A stretch of DNA of 64,000 nucleotides from Terriglobia bacterium (GCA_020072645.1 JAIQGK010000014.1:92389-156388); one strand, 5' to 3'. Counted from the stretch's first letter, positions 7,398-16,804 are shown. Made by a program: numbers and translations. Notes: generated by a model not told the origin, from the sequence alone.

Positions 7398-9002
7398 CTA
7401 CGGCAGTACGTACCGGATGCTCAGGTAGCCCATACCAAGGTGCGCATTTTTGGGCGCTCCGATAGGCACAAACCAAGGTGCGCGCGTCAGGTAAGAGGCT
7501 TGCGTGACCATCAGCACCGCGCCGTATTGCGGGTTCTTCCAGAAAGTCTGGGTCCACTCGATCGAACCCTCCTGGATAGCGCGGTTGGCGCTGTTGGGCG
7601 AATTCAGTCCACCAAAACCCGCAATGCGGTTCGGCACTGGATTGGTGACGTCCACGAATGAATTGCGTCCGAAGTAGAATCCACCATAGTAGAAACCGAA
7701 CTGGCTCTTACCCGCAGTGGTTTCCGCGCCCACAATCACGCTGCCGGAGTGCACCAGCGAGAGGTCGGCATTAAATGCGCCCGGGCCGGTCGCGATCGGG
7801 AACACCACCGCGTCTGGGCCGGATCCAATCATGTAACGGCCGATTCCGCTGCCCCACATGCCGTGCGCGACCAGGTGGAAGTTTTTGTTGAACCCAAAAT
7901 TGACACCGCCCAGCACGCCGCCGCCAACCTTGCTGTGGCTGTTGAAGTCTGTTCCGCCCACCGGCAATACAGTAATTTTTTTCGAGGTAACTATGCCGCC
8001 CGCTTCAAAGTGGATGTGGCTGGTATCATAGGCAAACTTGGTCAGAATGTCCGGGAATGCATTGGGCGTCCCATTGTTGTTGTTGGCATCAAATTGCGGG
8101 CCCAACTGCGCGTTGAAGGCGAACGGGAAGATCACTTCGCCGGCACCGACGTACTGCTGCGGGTTCTGCATTTCAACGCCCCATTGGAAATTGTCATTCG
8201 CGTGCCATACTGCGCGGAACAGTCCGGCGCGCGAATAAGGAACGCCCACGTGAACGTTTGCGTCCTCGCCAAGAGTCAGCATCAGATCAGCCGGATTAGG
8301 AGACAATCCCTTGCGGTTCGGCGTCTCCAAACCCCAGGATTGGCCAGCCAGGAACTCCCAGCTCCCACGCTTCAGGTCCAGCCAGTACAGACGAATGCGA
8401 TTGGTATGCGGATTTGACGTCACGAAAACGTTGGCCGGATCGTTGCCGTTGAAATCGCCTTCAAGATAGCCGGTTACGTTGTTGGCGCCGTATTTGCCGG
8501 TGACCTTCAAGTTGTACCGCGAATACTGGCCGGTAACGCGGAATTCCGTGAGATGCCCCTGCACCGTGTTGCTGTACGGAATGGCGCCGAAGGTGGTGGA
8601 GCTTGAACCAGTGGTATTGGTGGAACGGAAAATGTTTTCAAAATCCACGAATCCGCCGGGCGTGAACTCCGTGCCGCCGATACGGAATGAAAGCGGAGAT
8701 TCTTTGGGCTTCTCGGTTTCCTGTACCACAGTTGTTGCAGGCGCAGGCGTTGCCATATGCAATGACGCGTCAGCTACGTGCGGCGTGCCTGAGGTTTTGT
8801 CCTGCAATTGTTGTTGCAGCGTCTGTATCTGCTGTTGTTGTTGAGAAATTTGCTGTTGCTGCTGGCTGATAGCTTCGCGCAATGCTTTCAGCTCATCTGC
8901 AACTGACCCAGTCCCGGCAGAGCCGCTATTGGCTGCGGTTGCCTGGCCCATTGCCAGCCCAGAGGCCAGCACCACGAAACACATCTTCTCTAGCAATCTC
9001 AT
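7398..9002 (-). CDS. DcaP-like outer-membrane porin with N-terminal coiled coil
   Basis: A 534-residue protein. ATG 9002 has AGAGGAG upstream and begins a signal peptide (MRLLEKMCFVVLASGLAMGQ). Next comes a Gln-rich coiled coil (ELKALREAISQQQQQISQQ and on) that would trimerise in the periplasm. The remaining ~430 residues alternate hydrophobic and polar, as in a 16-18 strand barrel, and end in a Tyr-Val-Leu-Pro terminus close to the outer-membrane sorting signal. Segments such as FRVTGQYSRYNLKVTGKYG and ITAGQSWGLETP-like text match DcaP-type channels for organic acids. The substrate is not deducible. Two palindromes lie upstream. Confidence 0.82.
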   Translation of the reverse strand: MRLLEKMCFVVLASGLAMGQATAANSGSAGTGSVADELKALREAISQQQQQISQQQQQIQTLQQQLQDKTSGTPHVADASLHMATPAPATTVVQETEKPKESPLSFRIGGTEFTPGGFVDFENIFRSTNTTGSSSTTFGAIPYSNTVQGHLTEFRVTGQYSRYNLKVTGKYGANNVTGYLEGDFNGNDPANVFVTSNPHTNRIRLYWLDLKRGSWEFLAGQSWGLETPNRKGLSPNPADLMLTLGEDANVHVGVPYSRAGLFRAVWHANDNFQWGVEMQNPQQYVGAGEVIFPFAFNAQLGPQFDANNNNGTPNAFPDILTKFAYDTSHIHFEAGGIVTSKKITVLPVGGTDFNSHSKVGGGVLGGVNFGFNKNFHLVAHGMWGSGIGRYMIGSGPDAVVFPIATGPGAFNADLSLVHSGSVIVGAETTAGKSQFGFYYGGFYFGRNSFVDVTNPVPNRIAGFGGLNSPNSANRAIQEGSIEWTQTFWKNPQYGAVLMVTQASYLTRAPWFVPIGAPKNAHLGMGYLSIRYVLP

Positions 9003-9133
9003 TGAGCTTATTCTCCTCTGCTTCTTCGTCGTTGTCGGCCCATCAAGGTGATAATACGGTCCCCTGCTCTCGCAACTCAGGAACCAAAATTGTGGCTGAA
9101 ACTCGCGTGTCAATTTCACACCATAATTGCTTA

Positions 9134-9155
9134 CTTGTACATACTTATGTACAAG
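9134..9155. promoter_or_regulatory. Perfect 22-bp palindrome upstream of the porin gene
   Basis: CTTGTACATA and TATGTACAAG are exact reverse complements separated by CT, 132 bases upstream of the porin ATG. This is typical of a dimeric repressor/activator operator. The regulator is not identified. Confidence 0.6.
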
Positions 9156-9181
9156 GAAATACAACACCTTGGGCATTGGCC

Positions 9182-9197
9182 CTTCCAAATTTGGAAG
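9182..9197. promoter_or_regulatory. Perfect 16-bp palindrome CTTCCAAATTTGGAAG
   Basis: Exact 8+8 palindrome 26 bases beyond the 9134-9155 palindrome, still in the porin upstream region. It could be a second operator or part of a promoter control element. It is not followed by a T-run in either direction, so it is not a terminator. Confidence 0.5.
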
Positions 9198-9246
9198 AAA
9201 ACCGAGTCACAAATCTTAAACTTAGTAGATAACGCTGCTCAGGCGG

Positions 9247-9284
9247 GAAAAACTGCGGTTCGGACGAGGACAGGACCGAACCGC
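9247..9284 (-). terminator. Rho-independent terminator of the transglutaminase gene
   Basis: A 9-bp perfect stem GCGGTTCGG/CCGAACCGC (9255-9263 and 9276-9284) with a 12-base loop. On the minus strand it is followed by AGTTTTTC, 23 bases after the stop codon at 9307. Confidence 0.8.
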
Positions 9285-9306
9285 GCAAAATTCATTGTTT
9301 GTTAAT

Positions 9307-10293
9307 CTATCTTGCGGCCCGGGTCGCCTCCCGGCCACCGGGAATGTCGCTAAATGAGATTGCATTTGCCACATTGGGATAGGGCTCTCCCCCTAGTTCA
9401 ACATAAGGGAAAATCAAGTAATTCACGCGATCGCCATGCTGCGCCGGGCTTAGTTGCACGTCGCGTCCCACGCTGAACTGCACGCGATTTACGTCGTGCG
9501 CGCCGAAGAAATAGTCCTTCTTCTCCTGGTGCTTCCAGGCTTCAGAAATATCCACCGGAAACCAGCCGCGGTCGCGAGTATAAAACTCCGCCCAACAGTG
9601 GTAGCCGACAATCTGCCCAGCCGTCTGGTTCTCCGGCAATGAAAGTCCCATTTCAAAGCGAGCGGGAATCTTCTGCGAGCGCGCCATGGAGATAAAGACC
9701 GAATGAAAATCCGTGCAGTTACCATGTTTGGCGTCGCAGGCCCAGAGCGTATCGCCTCGCCCCCACCCGGTGCCCGTCTTGTCATATTTCATGGTGGAGA
9801 AGGTGTAATCGTAGAACGCGCGGCCTTTATCCAGATCAGACATGCCCGGCTTTATCTGGGCGGCGGCGAGTTCGGCAGGCTTGCCGGTGATAGGAACCAG
9901 TTTGTCTGCCTGCAAAAAGCGTTGCAGGTCTTTATCCGATGCAGGTTGCTTGAGCGAGACAGCCGCCAGATGCTCCAGCCGCACCACATCGTACTTAACG
10001 GTGAAGTGATACTCGGGCTGGGTGGCTTTGTCCGTGTGGGCATAAAACATTTTGTTGCCATACTCATGCTCGGTTGTTTCCTTGAGCGCGAGATCGCCGC
10101 TCCTGGAAAGCACCTTCACCTGCTGGAACTGGTCAGATTGGGCCACGGGGAACCAGACATCGAGCGGCTTGCCGGGATCGGTGATGCGGACGGTGAAAGA
10201 ATAGTTGAGCTCAAAGTGGCGCGACTTGGTTTGAGCAAAGGCAAAAACAGCGCACAACAGGAAAAACGAGACCGCAGAAATTCTGCGCGGCAT
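9307..10293 (-). CDS. Exported transglutaminase-like cysteine protease
   Basis: A 328-residue protein with a signal peptide (ISAVSFFLLCAVFAFA-Q) and a transglutaminase/peptidase core. The papain-like triad is visible: Cys193 in KHGNCTDFHSVF, His232 in GYHCWAEFY and Asp248 in WFPVDISEAWK. The N-terminal ~120 residues form the beta-rich domain that often precedes this core. Family members hydrolyse or cross-link peptide bonds in the periplasm; the substrate is unknown. Its own terminator follows, so it is monocistronic. Confidence 0.88.
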   Translation of the reverse strand: MPRRISAVSFFLLCAVFAFAQTKSRHFELNYSFTVRITDPGKPLDVWFPVAQSDQFQQVKVLSRSGDLALKETTEHEYGNKMFYAHTDKATQPEYHFTVKYDVVRLEHLAAVSLKQPASDKDLQRFLQADKLVPITGKPAELAAAQIKPGMSDLDKGRAFYDYTFSTMKYDKTGTGWGRGDTLWACDAKHGNCTDFHSVFISMARSQKIPARFEMGLSLPENQTAGQIVGYHCWAEFYTRDRGWFPVDISEAWKHQEKKDYFFGAHDVNRVQFSVGRDVQLSPAQHGDRVNYLIFPYVELGGEPYPNVANAISFSDIPGGREATRAAR

Positions 10294-10609
10294 GGGATGC
10301 TTCCTTTCGGCTTATTTCAGAGATTGACGAGTAAAGAACGTCCGACCGGAGGTTTGGTGGACGCGCCGTCAAGTGAAGCCGTGGAAGAAGCTGAGCATTG
10401 CGGAAAGGATTGTACACCGCGAAAAGGCAGATGGCAAAGGAGCCTTTACGGCTGAAGACGCAGAGGAAGACAGCTTGAGAGCCAAGGGAGGAAGCAGGCA
10501 ATGCGATAAAAACAAACCGCAGGAGCCCATGCTTTTAGCGTCAGCCGCGGTTCGAGATCGCGACTTGAGCCTATTGCGGAAGCCCCTGCGGTTCCTTACT
10601 TCACTTACC
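10294..10609. other. Intergenic region without a recognisable gene
   Basis: 316 bases. A purine-rich stretch at 10436-10470 resembles the dispersed CAAAGGACGCAGAGG repeats. Short open frames here lack ribosome sites and family character. No terminator with a T-run was seen for the gene ending at 10610. Confidence 0.5.
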
Positions 10610-13561
10610 TCAATGGACCGTTATGGTTATCGACGCTGTATGTATCACGGCAAACGTCCCCGCAGCCAGATCCTCCATGATGATCTGGTGCGTGCCCGCC
10701 GCCAGAGTGTACGTTTGGTCAATCGCTGAGCCATTGTTGATGCCCAGCCTCACACCGGTTGTGTTGTCCCACACCTGCATTTGTGCGATCTGCGTGGACG
10801 CTTCGGTGGCGAATCCGGTCACCTGCACAGGCCCGGTAATGCTTGCGTTGTTCGCGGGTGCAGTAATGTGCACTCCGTCGGCGAAAACCGTTATGGTCAC
10901 GCTCGATGTGTGGATTACCGCAAACGTCCCGGAAGCCAAATCTTCCACAATGATCTGGTGTGTGCCCGGCGCCAACGTGTAAGTCTGGTCAATGGTTGAG
11001 CCGTTATTGATTCCCAGCCTTACACCGGTTGTGTTATCCCAGACCTGCATCTGCGCAATCGTAGTGCCGGTTTCAGTGGCTGAAGCCGTCACTCGAACAG
11101 AAGTACTCTGGTTGGAGTTGTTGGCCGGCGCGGAAATGGTGACGCCTCCGGTTGCATTCATAGTAAGACCCGCAGTTGTAGTGTGAACCACTCCTCCGCT
11201 GCTGCCGCTAATCGCAAGCGTGTATGTTCCCCCTGGAGTTGATGAGAGCGTGCTAACCGTGAGGGACGACGTGCTCCCTGCGGCTACCGAAGCGGGGCTG
11301 AAGGTTGCTGAAGCGCCAGAAGGTAATCCACCGCTTACGCTGAGGGCCGTGCTTCCGCTGAAACCATTCAACGCTGAGACAGAGATCGTATAACTAGTGC
11401 TAGACCCAGCATTTACTGTTTGCGAAGCTGGAGTTGCGGAGACGGCAAAATCTTGCACAACCAAATTGACCGGGATGTTGTGGTTCAAGTTTCCGTTAAT
11501 CCCAGTAAGAGTTATGGTATAGCTTCCAGCAGGGGTAGCGGCCGATGTGCAAGCCGTATACACAGAAGAACCCGTTCCGTTGATTGAGAGTGGACTGAAG
11601 CTCGCGGTGACTCCGGTGGGCAACGGGCTTTGGCTTAATGCTACAGTGCCGGTAAACCCAAAAAGAGCTGCGGTCGATATTGTGTAACTGGTGCAATTTC
11701 CAGGAAGAACCGCTTGCGAACTCGGAGATGCCGAAATCGAAAAATCTGGAGGCGGATTAACTATAAGCGTGACAGTGAGATTGCGGGTGTCAATCGAACT
11801 GCTGGCCGGGATGTCGAGCGTATAGGTTCCTGCCGGCGTATTCGAGGTTGTGAGCGTGAGAACTGTGGAGCCAGGAGTATTTGTCAAGCTAGCAGGGCTA
11901 AACGTCGCGCTTGCTCCTGGTGGAAGTCCCGTCACCGGGCCGAAGCTGACACCACTGGTAAATCCATCAACTGACGTGGTGGAAATGGTATAGGTCGTAC
12001 TAGCCGTTTGGTTGACTGTGCTTGAATTCGGCGATGCCGACAGGTTGAATGTCGGCGACTCGATGAATGCAAACATGAACGTCCCGTAGACGCTGTCCTG
12101 ATACAGTTGAATTCCTGTCGGCCCCTGATATCCGGCAGACGGCCCGACAAGGGTCATACTGGCAGATTGGGCTGTGCTGGCATTGGTAGTTAGTTTGCTT
12201 TTGTCAACCCACGTCATGGTTTCGGAGCTTACAACTGAGGGCTGAAGAAAAATCTTTGGGAAGTTGGTAGTCAGCGTGAACTTAACTTCGTGAGTGGTTG
12301 TGCCTGTCTGGCTTTGAGCCGACTCGGACGTGTACGTGAGCGGAACAGTCACTGAACTGGGATTTCCTCCACTGGCCGCCGGTTCATAATTCAGGGTTTG
12401 GCCGGGCACCAATACAAAACGTGTGGGATCTATATTTGCGGAACCATTAGAAAATGGATCAAGCGCCAGAATATTTTGAAAATCGGTGGCATCAAGCCCC
12501 TGATTGGGCCCCGCCCAAGCCCGCGCTAAACGGTCCGCGGTACCAGGGGGCATCGTTGAGGGGTTCTTTAGCCAAGTCATATAAATGGGCCCCACTATCT
12601 CCGGCTGTCCCACTGGGTCGTTTGGATCGAAAATATACCCTGACCACCGTAAGGCATTGGGCAAGCCGTTGGGGGCAACCTGCTGCACAATGATCGCAGG
12701 GTTAAGCCACAGGTAGACCCAGTCAAAATCATGGTCGATACCATCGAAAGGCGGTGCGAGGCCAGAGGTGTCCACTCCTGGAATTGAAATACTCAGTCCC
12801 GCCCCCTTACTGATGGTTACTGTATTGGAGGTATCCTTCTCCTGGGTGACAGCACTCGATGCGCCGATCTTGAATCCAAAATCGTCACTTCCGGCGCCTA
12901 AGGTTATTTCAATACTCGACTTGTCACTAAATGAATTGTCAATCTCGGTGCTTGTACCGGCATTTGTAGTCGTGCCGTAAGTAACGGAGCTTTTTGATCC
13001 TGGCTGAGCATAACCAAGAGCCAATACCACATATCTGGGGTTGATGGTTGCGCCACCGTCTGCGCCGCCCGTCATAGTGGGCCCGCTTGGCGTCAATGTG
13101 AATGAGGGCTGAGTAAAGGATGGGGTGAATTGTCCCGTGTTGGGATCCGTACAACCGGCGTTGCTGAAGACTGAGCTTGCAGCGATGGAGTAATTGGTTA
13201 TTGAACCAACAGTCCGGGAATTGAGAATGATGTTCGGATTAGCATTTGTGGCGGTTACTAGTGGAGAACTCGCATTGATGTCGCTTACCAGGACCGCAAT
13301 CACTGTTCCCACGCTAGTTTGCCCAGCTTCAGTCGGGCCATAAAGGATTGTGTGCGTGTCATTTCCATTAATCGTAATTGTGACGGAACCTTCGTCGAAA
13401 ACAAAGCCGTCATTCTGGCAGTTTTCAGCTGACTGATCAAATCCTGCTACTTGTATTGATCCTGTCGATCCCGTTGCAGGTGGAATGGTGGGACCGGCCT
13501 GCTGGGCGAAGCTAGTAAGAGAACTCAATGCGACAAAGACAATGGCCCAAGCCTTGAGCAT
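10610..13561 (-). CDS. Large exported protein with tandem Ig-like modules
   Basis: About 983 residues from the ATG at 13561, which starts a signal peptide (MLKAWAIVFVALSSLTSFAQ); the frame extends to a TTG at 13696. The N-terminal ~500 residues are unassigned. Then come three acidobacterial Ig-like modules of ~85 residues, each opening with F-S-SASP and closing with PAGSYT(L/I)-type strands, and finally two ~90-residue modules. Those last two share MQVWDNTTGVRLGINNGS and EDLA-x-GTFAVIHT almost exactly, and their DNA repeats with a 270-base period. A cell-surface or secreted adhesion/polymer-binding role is inferred. The ribosome site at the chosen start is weak. Confidence 0.75.
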   Translation of the reverse strand: MLKAWAIVFVALSSLTSFAQQAGPTIPPATGSTGSIQVAGFDQSAENCQNDGFVFDEGSVTITINGNDTHTILYGPTEAGQTSVGTVIAVLVSDINASSPLVTATNANPNIILNSRTVGSITNYSIAASSVFSNAGCTDPNTGQFTPSFTQPSFTLTPSGPTMTGGADGGATINPRYVVLALGYAQPGSKSSVTYGTTTNAGTSTEIDNSFSDKSSIEITLGAGSDDFGFKIGASSAVTQEKDTSNTVTISKGAGLSISIPGVDTSGLAPPFDGIDHDFDWVYLWLNPAIIVQQVAPNGLPNALRWSGYIFDPNDPVGQPEIVGPIYMTWLKNPSTMPPGTADRLARAWAGPNQGLDATDFQNILALDPFSNGSANIDPTRFVLVPGQTLNYEPAASGGNPSSVTVPLTYTSESAQSQTGTTTHEVKFTLTTNFPKIFLQPSVVSSETMTWVDKSKLTTNASTAQSASMTLVGPSAGYQGPTGIQLYQDSVYGTFMFAFIESPTFNLSASPNSSTVNQTASTTYTISTTSVDGFTSGVSFGPVTGLPPGASATFSPASLTNTPGSTVLTLTTSNTPAGTYTLDIPASSSIDTRNLTVTLIVNPPPDFSISASPSSQAVLPGNCTSYTISTAALFGFTGTVALSQSPLPTGVTASFSPLSINGTGSSVYTACTSAATPAGSYTITLTGINGNLNHNIPVNLVVQDFAVSATPASQTVNAGSSTSYTISVSALNGFSGSTALSVSGGLPSGASATFSPASVAAGSTSSLTVSTLSSTPGGTYTLAISGSSGGVVHTTTAGLTMNATGGVTISAPANNSNQSTSVRVTASATETGTTIAQMQVWDNTTGVRLGINNGSTIDQTYTLAPGTHQIIVEDLASGTFAVIHTSSVTITVFADGVHITAPANNASITGPVQVTGFATEASTQIAQMQVWDNTTGVRLGINNGSAIDQTYTLAAGTHQIIMEDLAAGTFAVIHTASITITVH
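10625..11165. repeat. 270-bp tandem duplication inside the Ig-repeat gene
   Basis: Equivalent positions recur 270 bases apart (for example TGATCTGGTG at 10681 and 10951; CACCGGTTGTGTT near 10750 and 11020). This gives two near-identical 90-residue modules at the protein C-terminus. The high identity points to a recent duplication or gene conversion. Confidence 0.8.
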
Positions 13562-13938
13562 CTTGGTTGTCGCTTGCAAAGGCCTGGGAACGGCCCTCGA
13601 TAATCTGGGCGCCCACTTTGGCGCAAACTGTTTGATGAAATTATGGAAGCGGTAAAACGTGGATATTGATGGGAACCACACCTGTTGGTGTTTCAAAGAG
13701 ACCCCAGACTGCTGGAACTGTCCAGCTACTTAGATTAGCAGCAGCCGAACAATAGAATTAAGTAAAGCTATCGTCAATAATGGGAATTACCTATTTATAT
13801 CGTTTGACGAAGTTTCATAATAGGATCTGCATTACAGTTGCCCGTTATTTAGTTTTTGTTTAGATATATTATTTGTGAAGTTTGAGTTATAGTTCAGAAC
13901 GCGCAGGCCATTCTGTATAACGAGAAGAGGATTGAAAT
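13562..13938. other. AT-rich intergenic region
   Basis: 377 bases, clearly more AT-rich than the neighbouring genes, especially 13735-13900. It must hold the promoter of the Ig-repeat gene on the minus strand. No gene, RNA or strong terminator was recognised. Confidence 0.5.
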
Positions 13939-15426
13939 CTATTCCGCCTTCGCCACAAACTCTGCCGTCTCCACCTTCCCTGCACACTTTACCTGCACAA
14001 AGATTCGATAGTCACCCGGCTTAGGAAAGCCGTAAGGAAAAGAAACTTCTGCCGAAGGCTCGGCATGCTCCATGTTTGTCATATCTTCTTTTGCGCTACC
14101 GCCTTCAGCCAGGTTCACCGCGGCCATGGAAACCGAACCTGCGGGATGGACATGAGCGAAAACATTGCCATCTGTGCTTAGGAAAACCGCGTGCGCCGCC
14201 ATGCCCATGTAGGGTTCAAGATCGGTGGCCGGCTTGCCATCTTTATCTTCCACGCGAAAACGGAACCAGTAAGGCTGGTTGGCTTTAAAAGGACGGTCTT
14301 TGAAAGAAATATCTTTGGATGAAAGATCATCGCGCTCCCACACCATGCGATAGCCGCCGGAAAGCTGCGCAACTTTGTCAGCGGGAGCCAGATCAAGTTC
14401 TCCGGCATTGTCGCCAGTCAGCGCCTCTCCCGTGATGGCCGGTAGATTCACCGTGGCAACCTGTGTTTCCGGAAAGCCGGTGTGATGAACGATATCGGCA
14501 TAAAGCTTATATTGACCTTCCGGCATGATGGGCAGCTTCACGGCGAAGTCGCCGGGCTGGGTCTGGTCAGGATGCAGGTGCCAGAAGGTCTTCATATCCG
14601 GCATGCGCACAATGAAAAGATGCATGAGATGGCCGTGGTCAGGAATGAGATCATCCAGAAGGATGCGATCCGGCTGCTCCGTGCGGAAGCGCGTTGGCTC
14701 AGCTTCGTTGGGGTTATCAAGATGCAAGCGCAGCAAGCTGCCAGCCGTAAGCGAAGTCGTCATGTTGGGAAGCCGATAATTCAGGCGATTGTTAGCGCTC
14801 GCTTCACTTCCCCACCACAGATTACCCAGGATGAATGCCGCCAGCACAATTGCCGTGGCAACGGCCAGGCCGATGCGTCCACGGCGCGTTTGCGCGGGCG
14901 CAGGCGTTTCTCCGCCTTTTAATGCTGCATCGCGCGTGGCCGCGAAGATGATGCCAATAAAGCCGGCCGCCAATGCCAACCCCAGAAACGCCAGCAGGAT
15001 TCCCAAACCTGTCTGCATCCCTTGTGAACTGGTAGAGACCGCAGGCAGAGGCACGTCGAGCTGCGCGACGCCTTTTTGTCCCGTGACCTCGATCTGTACT
15101 TTCCAGGAGCCGCGCACCATGATCCATAAGCTGCCGGTAAAAAGTTGGGGATCATCTTTCGAGCGCTTGGCAGGATCAGGCAGTGGCGCCATCTTTGCGC
15201 CCACGCCGATCATCCGCAACGGCAGGATCTTTATTTCACTTACATCGCTGGAAACGGTGCGAATCTGCACCTGCGCGACACCCGGCACAACGGCGGGCGG
15301 GCGGATTGTCACCAATAGATGGTATGGCCCAGCGTAGCCGTCAAAGTAAACGTCGGGGCTGTTCACGTGGGCAGTCCCGGCCAGCGGCAACAGCAAAATA
15401 AAAATGAATGGAATGAATTTCTTCAT
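13939..15426 (-). CDS. Exported membrane-anchored His-motif protein (candidate copper-related)
   Basis: 495 residues from ATG 15426, which has AGGAG upstream (open frame to 15534). The signal peptide MKKFIPFIFILLLPLAGTA is predicted to be cut before HVNSPDVYFDG, leaving His as residue 1, as in CopC-like and other His-brace copper proteins. A beta-rich domain follows, then two hydrophobic helices (residues ~140-165 and ~185-205). A second beta domain has His clusters DHGHLMHLF, FWHLHPDQ, AHAVFLS and FAHVHPAGS. It lies 145 bases downstream of the polytopic gene 15572-16750 and is probably co-transcribed. Copper is an inference from the motifs; no family was recognised. Confidence 0.6.
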   Translation of the reverse strand: MKKFIPFIFILLLPLAGTAHVNSPDVYFDGYAGPYHLLVTIRPPAVVPGVAQVQIRTVSSDVSEIKILPLRMIGVGAKMAPLPDPAKRSKDDPQLFTGSLWIMVRGSWKVQIEVTGQKGVAQLDVPLPAVSTSSQGMQTGLGILLAFLGLALAAGFIGIIFAATRDAALKGGETPAPAQTRRGRIGLAVATAIVLAAFILGNLWWGSEASANNRLNYRLPNMTTSLTAGSLLRLHLDNPNEAEPTRFRTEQPDRILLDDLIPDHGHLMHLFIVRMPDMKTFWHLHPDQTQPGDFAVKLPIMPEGQYKLYADIVHHTGFPETQVATVNLPAITGEALTGDNAGELDLAPADKVAQLSGGYRMVWERDDLSSKDISFKDRPFKANQPYWFRFRVEDKDGKPATDLEPYMGMAAHAVFLSTDGNVFAHVHPAGSVSMAAVNLAEGGSAKEDMTNMEHAEPSAEVSFPYGFPKPGDYRIFVQVKCAGKVETAEFVAKAE

Positions 15427-15571
15427 AGACTCCTGAAATCGACCCGCGGTATTGCCAGCGGTGCCAAAATTGCCAAACAATCCAAATTGAAAATCATCCG
15501 GTTCCGAGCTTTTCACTCTGGATTCTTTGGCCATCCCGGCGATTTTGGCAATTCAGATCTCCCGATCTTCC

Positions 15572-16750
15572 CTACCGCCTCACTCTTTTCAGCCAATTGC
15601 CCCAGTAAATTCCGAGCCACATGCTGACCACGGAGAACAGAAATCCCAGGCCTATGTTGCGCCAGAACTCAGCGGGCGTCCGTTCCCAGGTAACAAAGAC
15701 GTGGTTGACCGTGGGCGAGGTCGGCAGCGCGAAGTAAGGAAAATCAGTGGTGGAAAAGAACCTGTTCCGCGCCATGGATGACATCAAAAACGTCGCAAAG
15801 GGCCATTCCGCAGCAATCAGAATCGCCAGAAAAGCCACGCCGCCAAGAATAGCGTACTGCCATTTGGGCGCGTCTTTGAACAGAGGCAAAAGCAGATCGA
15901 GAAAGAACGCGGGAACGATCAGCAGGAGCGGAAATGGAAGCGGCACCATATGCGTAATGTCCTGATAGACTGGCCCGAGCTTGGGATGCGCGGGAAAGAG
16001 CGGTAGCACCCACATAAGAATCAAGACAAAAGCCGAGTAAATCCCGGTCATGATGGTGCGCGCCCAGCGATGTGCGGTGACGCGCGCCAGTCCTTCCAGC
16101 AAGAGCAGTGTGCCAATTCCGATCACCATGTAGGAAATGGCGCTGTGCAACAGAACGCGGTTCGTGTATTCCAGCTTGAGCGTCATGGTCTGGATCACGA
16201 TAAAGCCGCCCATCAACAACACAACTCGCTGCAGCTTGAGGCGCTGCTCGCCATCCGCGCGGTTGAGGTAGGAGGCGCCAAGAATCGCGCCGCCCCACAT
16301 GATTCCGGCAATGCCCAGCGCCAGCAGCATGTGCGGCGGGCTGATGATCTTCACGTCCAGCCCGTAAGCTTCATGCCACCAGTTGTCGAATGGTGCCGAG
16401 GTGAGCATCGCCCCGCCGCCCCAGGCCGCGATAAAAGCTCCCAGCGGCGCGCGAAAGCCGAGGACGTTCACGGAGTTTCGACGCTCTTCTGTATCGCCAC
16501 CAAAGGTCGTCCGCATGATCACCCAGGCGGAGCCGAACGCGCCCAGCACCGCCCCAAACTGGATCAGCAGATGGGCCGGAGTCCAGAAGCTGTCACGGCC
16601 AATGGTTTCATGCCAGGAAATGTCCCAGTAAAGCCCTGTGGAAATACACATGGATGCAATCACGTTGGCCCAGACCAGCCACGGGACGGCCTCCACGCGG
16701 GACGAGATGGTTGGCGTGCTTATGCTCGACGTAGCAGTAATGGTGCTCAT
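15572..16750 (-). CDS. Polytopic membrane protein with duplicated D-x3-H/P-x-H motif, unknown function
   Basis: A 392-residue protein with about ten hydrophobic helices. Two helical repeats ~79 residues apart carry the same polar signature: D43-x2-W46-H47-E48-x2-G51-x-D53, then P58-x-H60, and D122-x2-W125-H126-E127-x2-G130-x-D132, then P139-H140. Conserved Asp/His/Glu in duplicated membrane segments suggests a metal, haem or proton site, but no known family was identified. It is the first gene of an operon with the His-motif exported protein. A perfect palindrome at 16805-16822 lies 55 bases upstream of the ATG. Confidence 0.7.
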   Translation of the reverse strand: MSTITATSSISTPTISSRVEAVPWLVWANVIASMCISTGLYWDISWHETIGRDSFWTPAHLLIQFGAVLGAFGSAWVIMRTTFGGDTEERRNSVNVLGFRAPLGAFIAAWGGGAMLTSAPFDNWWHEAYGLDVKIISPPHMLLALGIAGIMWGGAILGASYLNRADGEQRLKLQRVVLLMGGFIVIQTMTLKLEYTNRVLLHSAISYMVIGIGTLLLLEGLARVTAHRWARTIMTGIYSAFVLILMWVLPLFPAHPKLGPVYQDITHMVPLPFPLLLIVPAFFLDLLLPLFKDAPKWQYAILGGVAFLAILIAAEWPFATFLMSSMARNRFFSTTDFPYFALPTSPTVNHVFVTWERTPAEFWRNIGLGFLFSVVSMWLGIYWGNWLKRVRR

Positions 16751-16804
16751 GGACGCGCCCCTTCAGCGAAGATCATGCGCTGTTAAGAAGTGGATACAGG
16801 ATAC

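Larger units (their letters stand above)
9003..9306. other. Regulatory intergenic region of the porin
   Basis: 304 bases without a gene. They hold the porin promoter region, two unrelated perfect palindromes (9134-9155, 9182-9197) and the terminator of the transglutaminase gene (9247-9284). Confidence 0.6.
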
